NCBI RefSeq assembly: GCF_001276715.1
Contig: NZ_LIUQ01000003.1
Coordinates: 1 to 64,000 of the forward strand
Direction of reading: 5' to 3'
Source: Planktothricoides sp. SR001
GTDB lineage: Bacteria; Cyanobacteriota; Cyanobacteriia; Cyanobacteriales; Laspinemataceae
DNA length: 64,000 nt
Shown: piece by piece, positions 9,098 to 19,025 of the stretch
Layout: each line of letters starts with the position of its first letter
Numbering within the stretch: position 1 is the first letter of the stretch
Notes under the pieces: model-generated
The model's database searches: none
Told to the model about the DNA's origin: nothing
Seen by the model: the letters and a program-made list of their open reading frames with translations, nothing else
Translations under genes and position numbers: made by a program

Positions 9098-11662
9098 TTA
9101 TTTAGTTGTCATGGTATGCACCCCATCCCAAGAATCAGGCGGGGGTAATTGAATATAATTGAGCGATCGCTGAATATGTAAGCTTACCGATCGGTCTTGT
9201 TCTTGCAAGCCTTGAGCTTTTTGGAATAGTTCTAACGCTTGCTGAAAATTGCGATTCATATAGGCTACACGAGCTTGGTTATAAGTTTCCAGAAACTCTT
9301 CGGTTTCTGGTGCTAAAGGATGGCTGGCTAATCCAATTAGTTCATAGATGCTGACTGCTTGTTTTTTGCCTTTTACCCGAATTTTATCTAATTCCCTGAC
9401 TCTAATGCGATCGCGACATAATTGATAAGTAAATTCACTTAAAATAATATCACAATGGTATTGTTTGGTGATGCTTTCTAAGCGAGAACTTAGGTTAACT
9501 CCATCGCCAATTACTGTATAGTCCATACGTTTTTGGGAACCAATATTTCCTGACACCACTTCCCCGGAACTAATGCCAATGCCAATGGCAATTTTATGCT
9601 CGGTTTGGCGATCGTTAAATTCCTTGAGGCGCGATCGCATATCCAAGGCAGACTGCACCGCTTTCCAGGCATGATCTTGGATCGGTAAAGGTGCCCCAAA
9701 TACCGCCATTAAAGCATCACCAATAAATTTATCTAAGGTGCCATCATAATTAAACACCGCCTCCACCATTGTTTCAAAATATTGGTTTAATAAAGAAACC
9801 ACTTGAGACGCTTCAAAGTTTTCCGTCAGGGTGGTATAACCGCGAATATCGGAAAATAAAATAGTCACTTCTTTGCGTTCCCCGACCATTAAAGCATCTT
9901 CACCCAAAGCCATTACTCTTTCCGCAACTCCAGGAGTCATGTAACGATACATGGTGGTCTTCATTCTTTTTTCCTGACTGATATCTTCTAGTACCACTAA
10001 ACCTCCCCTAACTCCCCCTTCCGGGTTGGTTAAAGGATTAACGGTTAGATTAATACTGCGTTCGATTTTTTCAATTTGACTGGCATTAATTCTGGGTTGA
10101 TTTACAAATTCTGAGGATTCATTCCAGAGGAGATAAATTTCAGGATTTGTGCGATCGCTAATTGCTAAACTATACCGTTCACAAATATCTCTGGTATGAA
10201 AAATTTGTTCTCTGGATTCTATATATAATCCCACGGTTAAACTTTGCTCTGGGACATAATGTTTTGCGGCATTTTTTAAACTATCTTCTAAACGCCAGCG
10301 TAAATTTTCAATGGGTACTACTTCCCACAGTAAGCGTCCGATTAATTTTTGCTGCCAAAGTAGTAACTGTTCTTTTCCCTGTTCTCCCTTAGTCGGACAC
10401 CCCAACAAGGCGATCGCGGCTTCATTAATCGTCACGATTATTCCCAGCATATCCGTAGAAATAACCGCATCAGAAAGACTTTCTAAAATATCTTTTTGAT
10501 ACTGCTTTTCTACCATCACACTTTCAAATAACTGAGCATTTTCTAAGGCCATGCCTGCTTGAGCATTAAAAGCTCTTAAAAACGCTTCATCGGCACTGGT
10601 AAAATTGCCTTTAATCTTATTAATTAGTTGAGTGACGCCAATCAAATTGCCTTGGGCATTAAATACCGGCATACAAAGAATATTCCGGGTTTTGTATCCA
10701 GTCCGTTCATCGGTACTCGGATCGAAACGCGGGTCTTGATAAGCATTGGGAATATTCAAAGTTTGGCCGGTAGATGCCACATATCCGGCGATGCCTTTAT
10801 TGGCAGAAATGCGGATTTCCATCATGGTTTTGCCATCGGCTTTGGCTACTTTTGTCCAAAGTTCGTTGGTTTCTTTACTGAGTAAAAATAAGGTGCTGCG
10901 ATCGGCTTGCATTAAATCTTTGGCTTGATCCATTACAGCGCGTAAAGTGGTTTCTAAATCTAGACTTTGCCCCAAGGTTGTTGTGGCTTTCACCAGGGCA
11001 TTTACTCCCCTTTGATTTCTCGCAGCCATGTAAAAAGATTGGCAACTATCGAGAATAATCCCGATCGCCTGAGCAAATTCCCGGAATTCTTCCTCGTCAC
11101 GAGCGTCAAAGGGCAGGCGATCGGTTCTGTTTAAAAGTTGCACCACCGCCAAAGCATTCGTCTCGTCTTTCCGACTAAAAATTGGCATACATAGCAAATT
11201 TTCCGCCGTAGTTCCTAGGGCTTCATCGACTTCTGCATTAAATAAAGGATGATTGTAAGCATCGCTAATATTGACACCTTTGCCAGTTTTGGCCACATAA
11301 CCCAAGATGCCAATATTGATTGGCTTACTGATTTCTATGGTTTGCCCAGTTTCATTATCGGTAATTTTTGACCAAAGTTTCCGTCTTTGGTCATCTACTA
11401 AGAAAATTGTAGTTTTTTCCGCTTTCAGGATTTGGCCAATTTTTAGAGTTAACGCATCTAAAATTTGCTCCAGGATATTTTCTAGGGATTCATTCTCAAT
11501 CAAATCCAGTGCTCTGAGATATTGCTGAAATTCTGCGGTAATAAAATCCAGCAGACAGACAAATTCTCCCACTGGCAGTTTTTTGACTAAATTAGCCAGA
11601 ACGCCGGTTTGATTCACTTGCGTCAGCCTAGCTAAAACACTACCAGCATTAGAAAAGGTCAT
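9098..11662 (-). CDS. GAF-GAF-PAS class III adenylate/guanylate cyclase
   Basis: Signalling enzyme making cyclic nucleotide from NTP. Two GAF domains (about residues 60-215 and 235-385, both with the C-M-P-V/I-F motif typical of the GAF fold), a PAS-like segment around 395-560, then a class III cyclase catalytic domain around 595-775. Metal-binding residues are present in LFSDIRGYT (Asp near residue 602) and in FIGDALMAVFGAP; the transition-state region GISSGEVVSGNIGS is also there. A short helical tail with a TPR-like repeat (ALELFQKAQ) follows. There is no membrane segment, so it is a soluble sensor. Cyclases of this layout (CyaB-type) usually make cAMP, but substrate specificity cannot be read with certainty. 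Confidence 0.9.
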   Translation of the reverse strand: MTFSNAGSVLARLTQVNQTGVLANLVKKLPVGEFVCLLDFITAEFQQYLRALDLIENESLENILEQILDALTLKIGQILKAEKTTIFLVDDQRRKLWSKITDNETGQTIEISKPINIGILGYVAKTGKGVNISDAYNHPLFNAEVDEALGTTAENLLCMPIFSRKDETNALAVVQLLNRTDRLPFDARDEEEFREFAQAIGIILDSCQSFYMAARNQRGVNALVKATTTLGQSLDLETTLRAVMDQAKDLMQADRSTLFLLSKETNELWTKVAKADGKTMMEIRISANKGIAGYVASTGQTLNIPNAYQDPRFDPSTDERTGYKTRNILCMPVFNAQGNLIGVTQLINKIKGNFTSADEAFLRAFNAQAGMALENAQLFESVMVEKQYQKDILESLSDAVISTDMLGIIVTINEAAIALLGCPTKGEQGKEQLLLWQQKLIGRLLWEVVPIENLRWRLEDSLKNAAKHYVPEQSLTVGLYIESREQIFHTRDICERYSLAISDRTNPEIYLLWNESSEFVNQPRINASQIEKIERSINLTVNPLTNPEGGVRGGLVVLEDISQEKRMKTTMYRYMTPGVAERVMALGEDALMVGERKEVTILFSDIRGYTTLTENFEASQVVSLLNQYFETMVEAVFNYDGTLDKFIGDALMAVFGAPLPIQDHAWKAVQSALDMRSRLKEFNDRQTEHKIAIGIGISSGEVVSGNIGSQKRMDYTVIGDGVNLSSRLESITKQYHCDIILSEFTYQLCRDRIRVRELDKIRVKGKKQAVSIYELIGLASHPLAPETEEFLETYNQARVAYMNRNFQQALELFQKAQGLQEQDRSVSLHIQRSLNYIQLPPPDSWDGVHTMTTK

Positions 11663-11753
11663 GGGGAAGTATCCGAGGTATTTTTATTATCCAGCATAGC
11701 TTAGATGATGTAGGGTCTAGGCTGTGGGCAGTAGAAACTTGGCAACATTCAGA

Positions 11754-11820
11754 AACCGGGTTTCTTTTTTGTAAGAAACAGTTAACTCTGGACTTCACAG
11801 CAGAAACCCGGTTTCTGGTT
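11754..11820. repeat. Paired inverted copies of the GAAACCGGGTTTCT repeat
   Basis: One copy of AGAAACCGGGTTTCT followed by T-rich DNA, and a second copy in inverted form about 50 bases on. They sit in the gap between sqdX and the cyclase gene and could form a large hairpin. Confidence 0.7.
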
Positions 11821-11846
11821 TTATTGCCGATCGCTGGATCGGGAAG

Positions 11847-12980
11847 TTATGCCGCATTCGGCAATGATTCAACAGCCATCACCGATTGATAGTACCGACG
11901 GAGTTGGGCAGTTGCCGCTGACCAGCCCCACCGTTCCGCTTCCTGGCGGGCATTTTGACGCAGGGTTTCTCGTTCTTTTTGGTTGGCTAATAACCTTTGG
12001 GTGGCCAGAATTGCCCCGTCTTCCGCTTCCGGGTCAAATAAATAGCCGTTCACGCCATCGGTGACAATATCCAAAATGCCCCCTCTGGCGGCAGCTACTA
12101 CGGGACAACCGGCAGCCATTGCTTCGAGTAGGACTAAGCCCAAGGTTTCGGTACGGGAGGGAAAGATGAAGGCATCCGCAGAGGCAAAGGCGCTGGCAAG
12201 TTCTTTACCCCGCAGGTAGCCGACAAAGTTAGTGGGCGTTCCGGCAAAATGTTCTTGCAGTTGTTGGCGGTTTGGGCCATCACCGACTAGGGCTAAACGA
12301 GCATCGGGAATGGCCGCTAGGATGGGTTTGATGCGATCGATTTCTTTTTCGGCACCGAGACGACCTACATATAATAGTAGAGGACTTTCTGGGTGGCCTT
12401 GGCTCAGGCGATCGCGCATTTCTGGACTGGCTAATTCCGGTTGAAATAGTTCGGTATCTACTCCCCGTTGCCATAAATCGACTCTTTCAATGCCGTGCGA
12501 TCGCAATTCTTTGACCATTGCCGTGGAAGTACAGAGATTCAGATCCGCTTGATTGTGGGCGCTTTTGAGCAATTCCCACAACAAGGGTTCCAGAATACCC
12601 AGGCCATAATGTTGCAAATACTGGGGTAAATGGGTATGGTATGACGCCACCAGGGGAATTTTCATGGTTTTGGCGTAATACAAGCCCCCTAGACCCAAAA
12701 TTGCCGGATTGACTACATGGATTAAATCCGGCTGGAATTTTTCCAACACTGGACGAATGGAAGGATTCGGGGGCGCCAGTTTTAATTCTGGGTACATGGG
12801 TAAGGGAAAACCACTGACTCCATAGACTTGGGAGCCTTTGTAGTCTTGAATGCCATAATCCGGTGAGATGATTAAGACGCGATCGCCAAATCTTTGGAGA
12901 TGATCGATCGTCTGACAAAGACGGGTGACAATCCCATCAATCTTAGGTAGAAAAGTTTCCGTAAAAAGAGCGATTCGCAT
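11847..12980 (-). CDS. sqdX: Sulfoquinovosyltransferase SqdX (family GT4)
   Basis: Transfers sulfoquinovose from UDP-sulfoquinovose to diacylglycerol to make the thylakoid lipid SQDG. The 377-residue protein has a GT4/GT-B fold: N-terminal MRIALFTETFLPKIDG, LYVGRLGAEKEIDR in the second Rossmann domain, and an EX7E-type motif in PSRTETLGLVLLEAMAAG. These strings match the SqdX/SQD2 branch, and the upstream neighbour on the same strand is sqdB, which makes its sugar donor. That pairing is the classic cyanobacterial arrangement. Start is ATG. Confidence 0.92.
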   Translation of the reverse strand: MRIALFTETFLPKIDGIVTRLCQTIDHLQRFGDRVLIISPDYGIQDYKGSQVYGVSGFPLPMYPELKLAPPNPSIRPVLEKFQPDLIHVVNPAILGLGGLYYAKTMKIPLVASYHTHLPQYLQHYGLGILEPLLWELLKSAHNQADLNLCTSTAMVKELRSHGIERVDLWQRGVDTELFQPELASPEMRDRLSQGHPESPLLLYVGRLGAEKEIDRIKPILAAIPDARLALVGDGPNRQQLQEHFAGTPTNFVGYLRGKELASAFASADAFIFPSRTETLGLVLLEAMAAGCPVVAAARGGILDIVTDGVNGYLFDPEAEDGAILATQRLLANQKERETLRQNARQEAERWGWSAATAQLRRYYQSVMAVESLPNAA

Positions 12981-12997
12981 GGGGTTGCGTCTTTAAT

Positions 12998-13042
12998 ATT
13001 GCTGCTGTGAATATTGCTGCTGTGAATATTGCTGCTGTGAAT
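12998..13042. repeat. 15-nt tandem repeat upstream of sqdX
   Basis: Three perfect units of ATTGCTGCTGTGAAT and the start of a fourth, ending 17 bases before the sqdX start codon. They are outside coding sequence. Confidence 0.9.
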
Positions 13043-13091
13043 ATTGCCTGGGATAATTTATTGCTGATATTCGGCGCTAATCTTGGACTAA

Positions 13092-13154
13092 AGTTAATTT
13101 TTCTCGTTGACTGCGTGGTAATCCTTTTGATTCTTTGAACGAGAAAAATTAACT
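13092..13154. repeat. Perfect 17-bp inverted repeat with 29-nt loop
   Basis: Left arm AGTTAATTTTTCTCGTT at 13092-13108 and its exact complement at 13138-13154. It lies in the sqdB-sqdX gap next to a MITE-like element. The right arm is not followed by a long T-run on either strand. Confidence 0.85.
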
Positions 13155-13173
13155 ACATATTTTTTGCGGTTTG

Positions 13174-13346
13174 TCTGAAGCCATAATATTTATTATGTTA
13201 AGTAGAATGGCAGAAATAAATGCACCACATACCCCATGAGAAAAAAACTGTCATTCCCGCGAAGGCGGGAATCCAAAGCCTATCGGCGGGGAAGGAAAAG
13301 TGCAATTAATTATGTTTACCTACTTATTTATTATGTTGGCTTCAGA
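13174..13346. mobile_element. MITE-like non-coding element, copy 1
   Basis: A 173-bp segment with outer inverted ends TCTGAAGCCA / TGGCTTCAGA and inner inverted ends TAAGTAG / CTACTTA (13199-13326). The centre holds the palindrome TTCCCGCGAAGGCGGGAA. The inner 128 bp match 61358-61486 with few changes, which shows it is a dispersed element; it has no coding capacity. The outer ends are absent from the second copy. Confidence 0.7.
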
Positions 13347-13370
13347 AAATAACCGGTTTCTGGCAAGATT

Positions 13371-13402
13371 AATCAGGGAAAATTGAGCGATTTTCCCTGA
13401 TT
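13371..13402. terminator. Hairpin just downstream of sqdB
   Basis: Inverted repeat AATCAGGGAAAAT with a 6-nt loop and its complement, 18 bases past the sqdB stop. It has no clear T-run, so termination is possible but unproven. Confidence 0.4.
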
Positions 13403-13420
13403 AATTTTCCCTGATTCATG

Positions 13421-15072
<1,652 letters not shown>

Positions 15073-16470
15073 ATGATGACTCAATGCCTTAATCCTAATT
15101 GCCTGAAGCAAAACCGGGCAGAGAATCAGTTTTGTGAAAAGTGTGGCGGGAAATTGCTCCTGCGCGATCGCTATCGTGCTCTATCTATGATTGGAGAAGG
15201 CGGCTTTGGTCGCACTTTTAAAGCTTGTGATGAAGACAAGCCATCCAAACCTTTTTGTGTGATTAAGCAGTTTTTACCCCAAGTTCAAGGCACCGCTAAC
15301 CAACAAAAAGCCGCTGAATTATTCGATCTTGAGGCAAAAAGATTAGAGACTTTGGGTTCACATCCTCAAATTCCCGCACTGTTTGCTTATTTTACTCAAG
15401 AAGGACGCCAATATTTAGTCCAGGAGTTTATCGACGGGGAAAACTTACAAAAGGAACTTGAGCGAAACGTCTTCACAGAAGAGCAAATCAAAGAACTACT
15501 GGCTGATTTGTTACCAGTGCTGCAATTTTGTCACGAAAAACAAGTGATTCACCGAGATATCAAGCCAGAAAATATTATTCGCAGAAATAGCGATCGGGCT
15601 TTGGTTTTGGTGGACTTTGGAGCGGCTAAATTCGTCACGGATACATCTTTGTCTGTGGGAACCGCGATCGGTTCACCGGGTTATCAGTCTCCTGAACAGT
15701 CTTTAGGAAAAGCTACATTTGCCAGCGATATCTACGGTTTAGGATCCACCTGCATTCACTTGTTAACTGGGGTTAATCCTTGTGATTTGTTCGATGCATA
15801 TGAAGACAGATTGCTGTGGCGCGATCGTTTACCTGAAGCCATCAGTGATGAACTGGCTCAAATTCTCGATAAAATGCTGCAACGAAGTCTCGATCGGCGC
15901 TATAAATCAGCCGAGGAAGTTTTAGCAGCACTCAATCCCCCAAGGTCTGCAAAACATAATCAAAATGTGGTTCTCGAAAGTGATAAGGGCATTGACTATA
16001 CTCATCTACGCCACCTTTTGCAAGCCGGAAAATGGCAAGCAGCAGACGAAGAAACTGCTAAAAAGATGCTGGAAGTAATGAATCGAAAGTCTTTACCGTT
16101 TCTCCGACGTAAAGACATTGAGAATTTCCCTTGTAAAGACTTACGCACTATTGACCAGTTGTGGGTCAAATATTCAAAGGGTTATTTTGGGTTTTCGGTT
16201 CAGTCTCGGATCTTAGAAGAGCTTGGCGGAGTTGGAGAAGAATATGGTAAGCAAATCTGGGAACAATTTGGCGATCGTGTAGGGTGGCGTAAAAAAGGTA
16301 AATGGCTGAAGTATCAAGACATCGCATTTAATAATACTGCACCTCCGGGTCATCTCCCAGTTGGTGGGGCTGGACTGAGGAGACTTACAGCGGAGTTGTT
16401 CGATATGGGGTTTTTTGTGAAAAGATTTTCGGCTCTGGTCAGAAGGCTGGCAGTCTGTAGAATTTCATAA
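15073..16470 (+). CDS. Zinc-ribbon Ser/Thr protein kinase fused to a GUN4 domain
   Basis: A 465-residue soluble fusion. An N-terminal zinc ribbon (Cys at residues 5, 10, 21 and 24) leads into a Hanks-type kinase: glycine loop GEGGFGRTF (41-49), Lys in CVIKQF, catalytic HRDIKPEN and LVDFGAAK, and a GSPGYQSPEQ activation segment. From about residue 315 there is a GUN4-type tetrapyrrole-binding domain (LLQAGKWQAADEET, RTIDQLWVKYSKGYFGFSVQ, APPGHLPVGG). Stand-alone GUN4 activates Mg-chelatase; kinase-GUN4 fusions are known in cyanobacteria, their targets are not. The last 35 residues fit the domain only loosely. ATG at 15073 or 15076. Confidence 0.9.
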   Translation: MMTQCLNPNCLKQNRAENQFCEKCGGKLLLRDRYRALSMIGEGGFGRTFKACDEDKPSKPFCVIKQFLPQVQGTANQQKAAELFDLEAKRLETLGSHPQIPALFAYFTQEGRQYLVQEFIDGENLQKELERNVFTEEQIKELLADLLPVLQFCHEKQVIHRDIKPENIIRRNSDRALVLVDFGAAKFVTDTSLSVGTAIGSPGYQSPEQSLGKATFASDIYGLGSTCIHLLTGVNPCDLFDAYEDRLLWRDRLPEAISDELAQILDKMLQRSLDRRYKSAEEVLAALNPPRSAKHNQNVVLESDKGIDYTHLRHLLQAGKWQAADEETAKKMLEVMNRKSLPFLRRKDIENFPCKDLRTIDQLWVKYSKGYFGFSVQSRILEELGGVGEEYGKQIWEQFGDRVGWRKKGKWLKYQDIAFNNTAPPGHLPVGGAGLRRLTAELFDMGFFVKRFSALVRRLAVCRIS

Positions 16471-16822
16471 TTATTATTAATCCACGTTCAGCGAACTTAA
16501 TTGTTATTGGTTTTAACCCGTTGACGGAAACGAGCGATCGCTATTTTATTTTCCAATCAGCAACGTATCGTTGTTGATTGTTGATTGTTGATTGTTGATT
16601 GTTCATTGGCAACGGATGGGCGCCTTTGTGTCCTTTGTGTCTTTGTGGTGAAAAAAATAGGCAACGGATCAGCGTGAGGATAAGAGGCGATCGCGCAGCG
16701 TCCCGGAGGGAATCGCTATTTTATTTTCAAATAGGGGAAAGATGAGGTAAGTTAGCTTTTTTTGAGCAATGGTAAAATGAGAATAATCTGTAACCAACCA
16801 TGATTTAAGGTTTGAATCAAAT
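16471..16822. repeat. Repeat-filled spacer
   Basis: Contains GCGATCGCTATTTTATTTTC, a TTGTTGATTG array, the TTTGTGTCTTTGTGGTG block, and a GCGCAGCGTCCCGGAGGGAA palindromic block running again into CGCTATTTTATTTTCAAATA. The same pieces in different order fill 17197-17435 and 17795-18068. No coding signal seen. Confidence 0.8.
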
Positions 16823-17080
16823 ATGACTGAGTTACTTCAAAAAGCGAAAAGCCCTTCGGGCATGGCTTCGCTTACCGCCCAAATCGAGAAACTTCCCATA
16901 GATGAACAAAATACCATTGCCAGTCGTTGGCTGGCTGAACTAGAAGACGAGGAAGCATGGAAATCTCGATTTCAAGCTACGACAGATGAGCAATGGGATC
17001 GAATCGCGGAAATGGTACATCAAGAAATTGCCGCTGGTGACATTGATTCAATTGATGATGTTTTTCCTCCAAAACCATGA
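16823..17080 (+). CDS. Small antitoxin-like protein of a type II toxin-antitoxin pair
   Basis: An 85-residue acidic protein ending in SIDDVFPPKP, resembling small cyanobacterial antitoxins that precede RelE/ParE-type toxins (family assignment is from pattern memory). Residues about 10-18 (SPSGMASLT) look inserted: their DNA, CCCTTCGGGCATGGCTTCGC, matches a known type of cyanobacterial dispersed repeat, and the expected AQIEKLP helix resumes straight after. The stop codon overlaps the start of a truncated partner by four bases (ATGA), the usual toxin-antitoxin arrangement. Because its partner is broken, it may be a solitary antitoxin. Confidence 0.65.
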   Translation: MTELLQKAKSPSGMASLTAQIEKLPIDEQNTIASRWLAELEDEEAWKSRFQATTDEQWDRIAEMVHQEIAAGDIDSIDDVFPPKP

Positions 17081-17196
17081 ATTCAAGTATGACGAAAACT
17101 TTTCGGAAGAAATTAATTCAGCTTCCCGAAGAGGTACAAGAACAGGCAAATAAAGCTTTTATAACCCCATTTTTTTTGACTGATAATTTTTGTTGA
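17077..17196 (+). pseudogene. Truncated toxin partner (RelE/ParE-like start)
   Basis: Begins with ATGA overlap to the antitoxin-like gene and reads MNSSMTKTFRKKLIQLPEEV then about seven more plausible residues, like the first helix of RelE/ParE-family toxins. The frame then runs into unrelated ITPFFLTDNFC and stops, exactly where the repeat GCGCTATTTTATTTTC begins. A full toxin would be about 90-110 residues; only about 28 are left. Family assignment rests on a short stretch. Confidence 0.55.
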
Positions 17197-17435
17197 GGCG
17201 AGCGCTATTTTATTTTCAAATAGGCAGCGGATGGGCGATCGCTATTTTATTTTCCGATAATTTTTCTCTTTGTGTTTCTTTGTGTCTTTGTGGTGAAAAA
17301 AATAGGCAACGTCCCGGAGGGAATCGCTATTTTATTTTCAAATAGGCAACGGATGGGCGATCTATGACCTTATGAAAATGAGTGATATAATCCGCTTGAT
17401 AACTCCTCATCAGACCTAACAGCAAAATTATAAAT
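17197..17435. repeat. Repeat block after the broken toxin gene
   Basis: Holds three copies of CGCTATTTTATTTTC-type units alternating with ATAGGCAACGGATGGGCGAT, one TTTGTGTCTTTGTGGTG block and a GTCCCGGAGGGAATCGC piece. No coding signal. Confidence 0.8.
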
Positions 17436-17723
17436 ATGAAAGCAATTACGACTACTGGAAAAATTGATCCATCCGGTCAATTATCTTTAGACCAACCAAT
17501 TGAAGGGACTGCACAGAGGTCAGTTCGAGTAATTATTCTGTTTGAAGAAACCGATTTGCCAGTAAGAAAAAATCTGATGTCAGCCGAAGAATTGCAGCAA
17601 GAATTAAAACAGGCTTTTACCGAAGCAGGCTATGATTCAAAGGAAAAAATTATTAATCTAGTCCAGGATATTAAACGAGAAATATCTCAAGAGCGTGAAT
17701 CAAAAAACCACCAAGGTAGATAA
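17436..17723 (+). CDS. Hypothetical 95-residue protein, antitoxin-like
   Basis: MKAITTTGKIDPSGQLSLDQ followed by a beta-strand-rich VRVIILFEE and a charged helical C-terminus. The N-terminal pattern (T-x-G-x-I-D-x-x-G-x-L-x-L) resembles small cyanobacterial antitoxin-like proteins found in front of short toxins, though I cannot name a family. Its stop overlaps the ATG of the next small frame (TAATG). Function is inferred only from size and gene arrangement. Confidence 0.6.
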   Translation: MKAITTTGKIDPSGQLSLDQPIEGTAQRSVRVIILFEETDLPVRKNLMSAEELQQELKQAFTEAGYDSKEKIINLVQDIKREISQERESKNHQGR

Positions 17724-17794
17724 TGGCCATTCCTCAAACCGGAGAATTTGAATCTTTAACCCCATCGGAATTTGTGAAGAAGTATATCAACTGA
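17723..17794 (+). pseudogene. Truncated second gene of the 17.4-kb pair
   Basis: A 23-residue frame, MAIPQTGEFESLTPSEFVKK plus YIN, starting with one-base overlap to the preceding gene and ending right before the repeat GAGGCGATCGCGCAGCGTCC. The codons look normal until the stop. It may be the surviving 5' end of a longer partner gene, or a genuine tiny protein; I favour truncation. Confidence 0.4.
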
Positions 17795-18068
17795 GTTTGA
17801 GAGGCGATCGCGCAGCGTCCCGGAGAAAATCGCTATTTTATTTTCTGATAAGTTTTATCTTTGTGTCCTTTGTGTCTTTGTGGTGAAAAAAATAGGCAAC
17901 GGATCAGAGGGAATCGCTATTTTATTTTGAAATAGGCAAGAGATAGGCGATCGCTATGGCAATTCTACCCCACCACCAATCTTCTCCTTTAGCAAGTCTG
18001 ACGGGGTGACAGTATAATCAATCAGTGCGGCGTTATTCCCTGCCGTCTAACTCACTGCAAGACCTAAC
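17795..18068. repeat. Repeat block upstream of the DUF1810 gene
   Basis: GCGCAGCGTCCCGGAG unit, CGCTATTTTATTTTC units and the TTTGTGTCTTTGTGGTG-GAAAAAAATAGGCAACGG unit in series, up to about 17960. The last 100 bases are unique sequence and should hold the promoter of the next gene; no convincing boxes seen. Confidence 0.75.
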
Positions 18069-18503
18069 ATGAACAGCGATCCGTACAATCTAAAACGTTT
18101 CCTGGACGCACAAGCTACAACCTACGATCGCGCCTTAGCCGAACTCAAAGCCGGTCAGAAGCGATCGCACTGGATATGGTACATCTTCCCCCAATATCGA
18201 GGCTTGGGTTTTAGCGCTATGTCACAAAAATATGCCATCCAAAGTCTAGACGAAACTAAAGCCTATTTAGCCCATCCGATATTAGGCGATCGCTTACTTG
18301 AATGTACCACAACAGTTTTAGGCATTACCGGGCGATCGGCAGATAAAATTTTTGGCTCCCCCGATGACCTTAAATTGCGTTCCTGTGCCACTTTATTTGC
18401 CGTAGTATCACCTGCGGATTCTCTGTTTGTGCAATTGTTAGATCGATTTTACCACGGGCAAAGAGATACCAAGACCTTGCAGTTGTTGGGGTTGGAAGAG
18501 TGA
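18069..18503 (+). CDS. DUF1810 family protein
   Basis: A full-length 144-residue member of the DUF1810 family, recognised by NLKRFLDAQATTYDRALAEL, the HWIWYIFPQ segment, and KLRSCATLFA near the C-terminus. The fold is all-helical in known members and the cellular role is not established. No signal peptide or membrane segment. Its neighbours are repeats and broken gene pairs, which gives no functional hint. Start is ATG. Confidence 0.85.
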   Translation: MNSDPYNLKRFLDAQATTYDRALAELKAGQKRSHWIWYIFPQYRGLGFSAMSQKYAIQSLDETKAYLAHPILGDRLLECTTTVLGITGRSADKIFGSPDDLKLRSCATLFAVVSPADSLFVQLLDRFYHGQRDTKTLQLLGLEE

Positions 18504-19025
18504 AGAATCGGGGCGATCGCCTTTGTGTTCTTTGTGTCTTTGTGGTGAAAAAATAGCGAAAAATGCCCAGGAGAACCCCCGCCAGAGGGTTCTCCGGTTG
18601 TGAAGCGATAAAGGGATTTGCCTGACCCGGAGAGGAACTCGATGGCTCCTAAAATTTCTTAACTTTCTTGATGTTTTTGTTGGTGTTAAGAAGGGCAACT
18701 CCGGGCCGGGCGCCCCTGGCGATCGCTTGGGCTTGTATTACATTTGCCCCAATTCGCCTTCATCTCTTTATAACTATTATTATTGTCTATTTTTTTATAT
18801 TTGTCAATAGGTATTTAAAGTTTTTTTTGATGGTTATTTTTCGATTAAATTGGACTAATTTTAGATTTTTTGCCCCCGTTTATTGTAAAAAAATCGCTAC
18901 TTTATTCTGAGATAAGTTGTTTTTCTGTGTTTCTCTGTGCCTCTGTGGTGAAAAAAGCCAAAGCTTTATGCTAAAATTAAGCTAAAATAAGAATAGCCAC
19001 GCACAGGCAAAATCGGGAGGAAATT
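18504..19025. repeat. Repeat-bearing spacer with hairpins
   Basis: Contains two TTTGTGTCTTTGTGGTG-family blocks (about 18521-18550 and 18915-18955), a 9-bp hairpin GGAGAACCC/GGGTTCTCC at 18570-18595, an AT-rich stretch and AAGCTAAAAT units just before the next gene. GGGAGGAAATT precedes the ATG at 19026 and is a good ribosome binding site. No gene is supported. Confidence 0.7.

Noticed and set aside
18668-18910. 80-codon plus-strand frame
   Set aside because: AT-rich, Phe/Ile-rich translation without a ribosome site, inside a repeat-bearing spacer.
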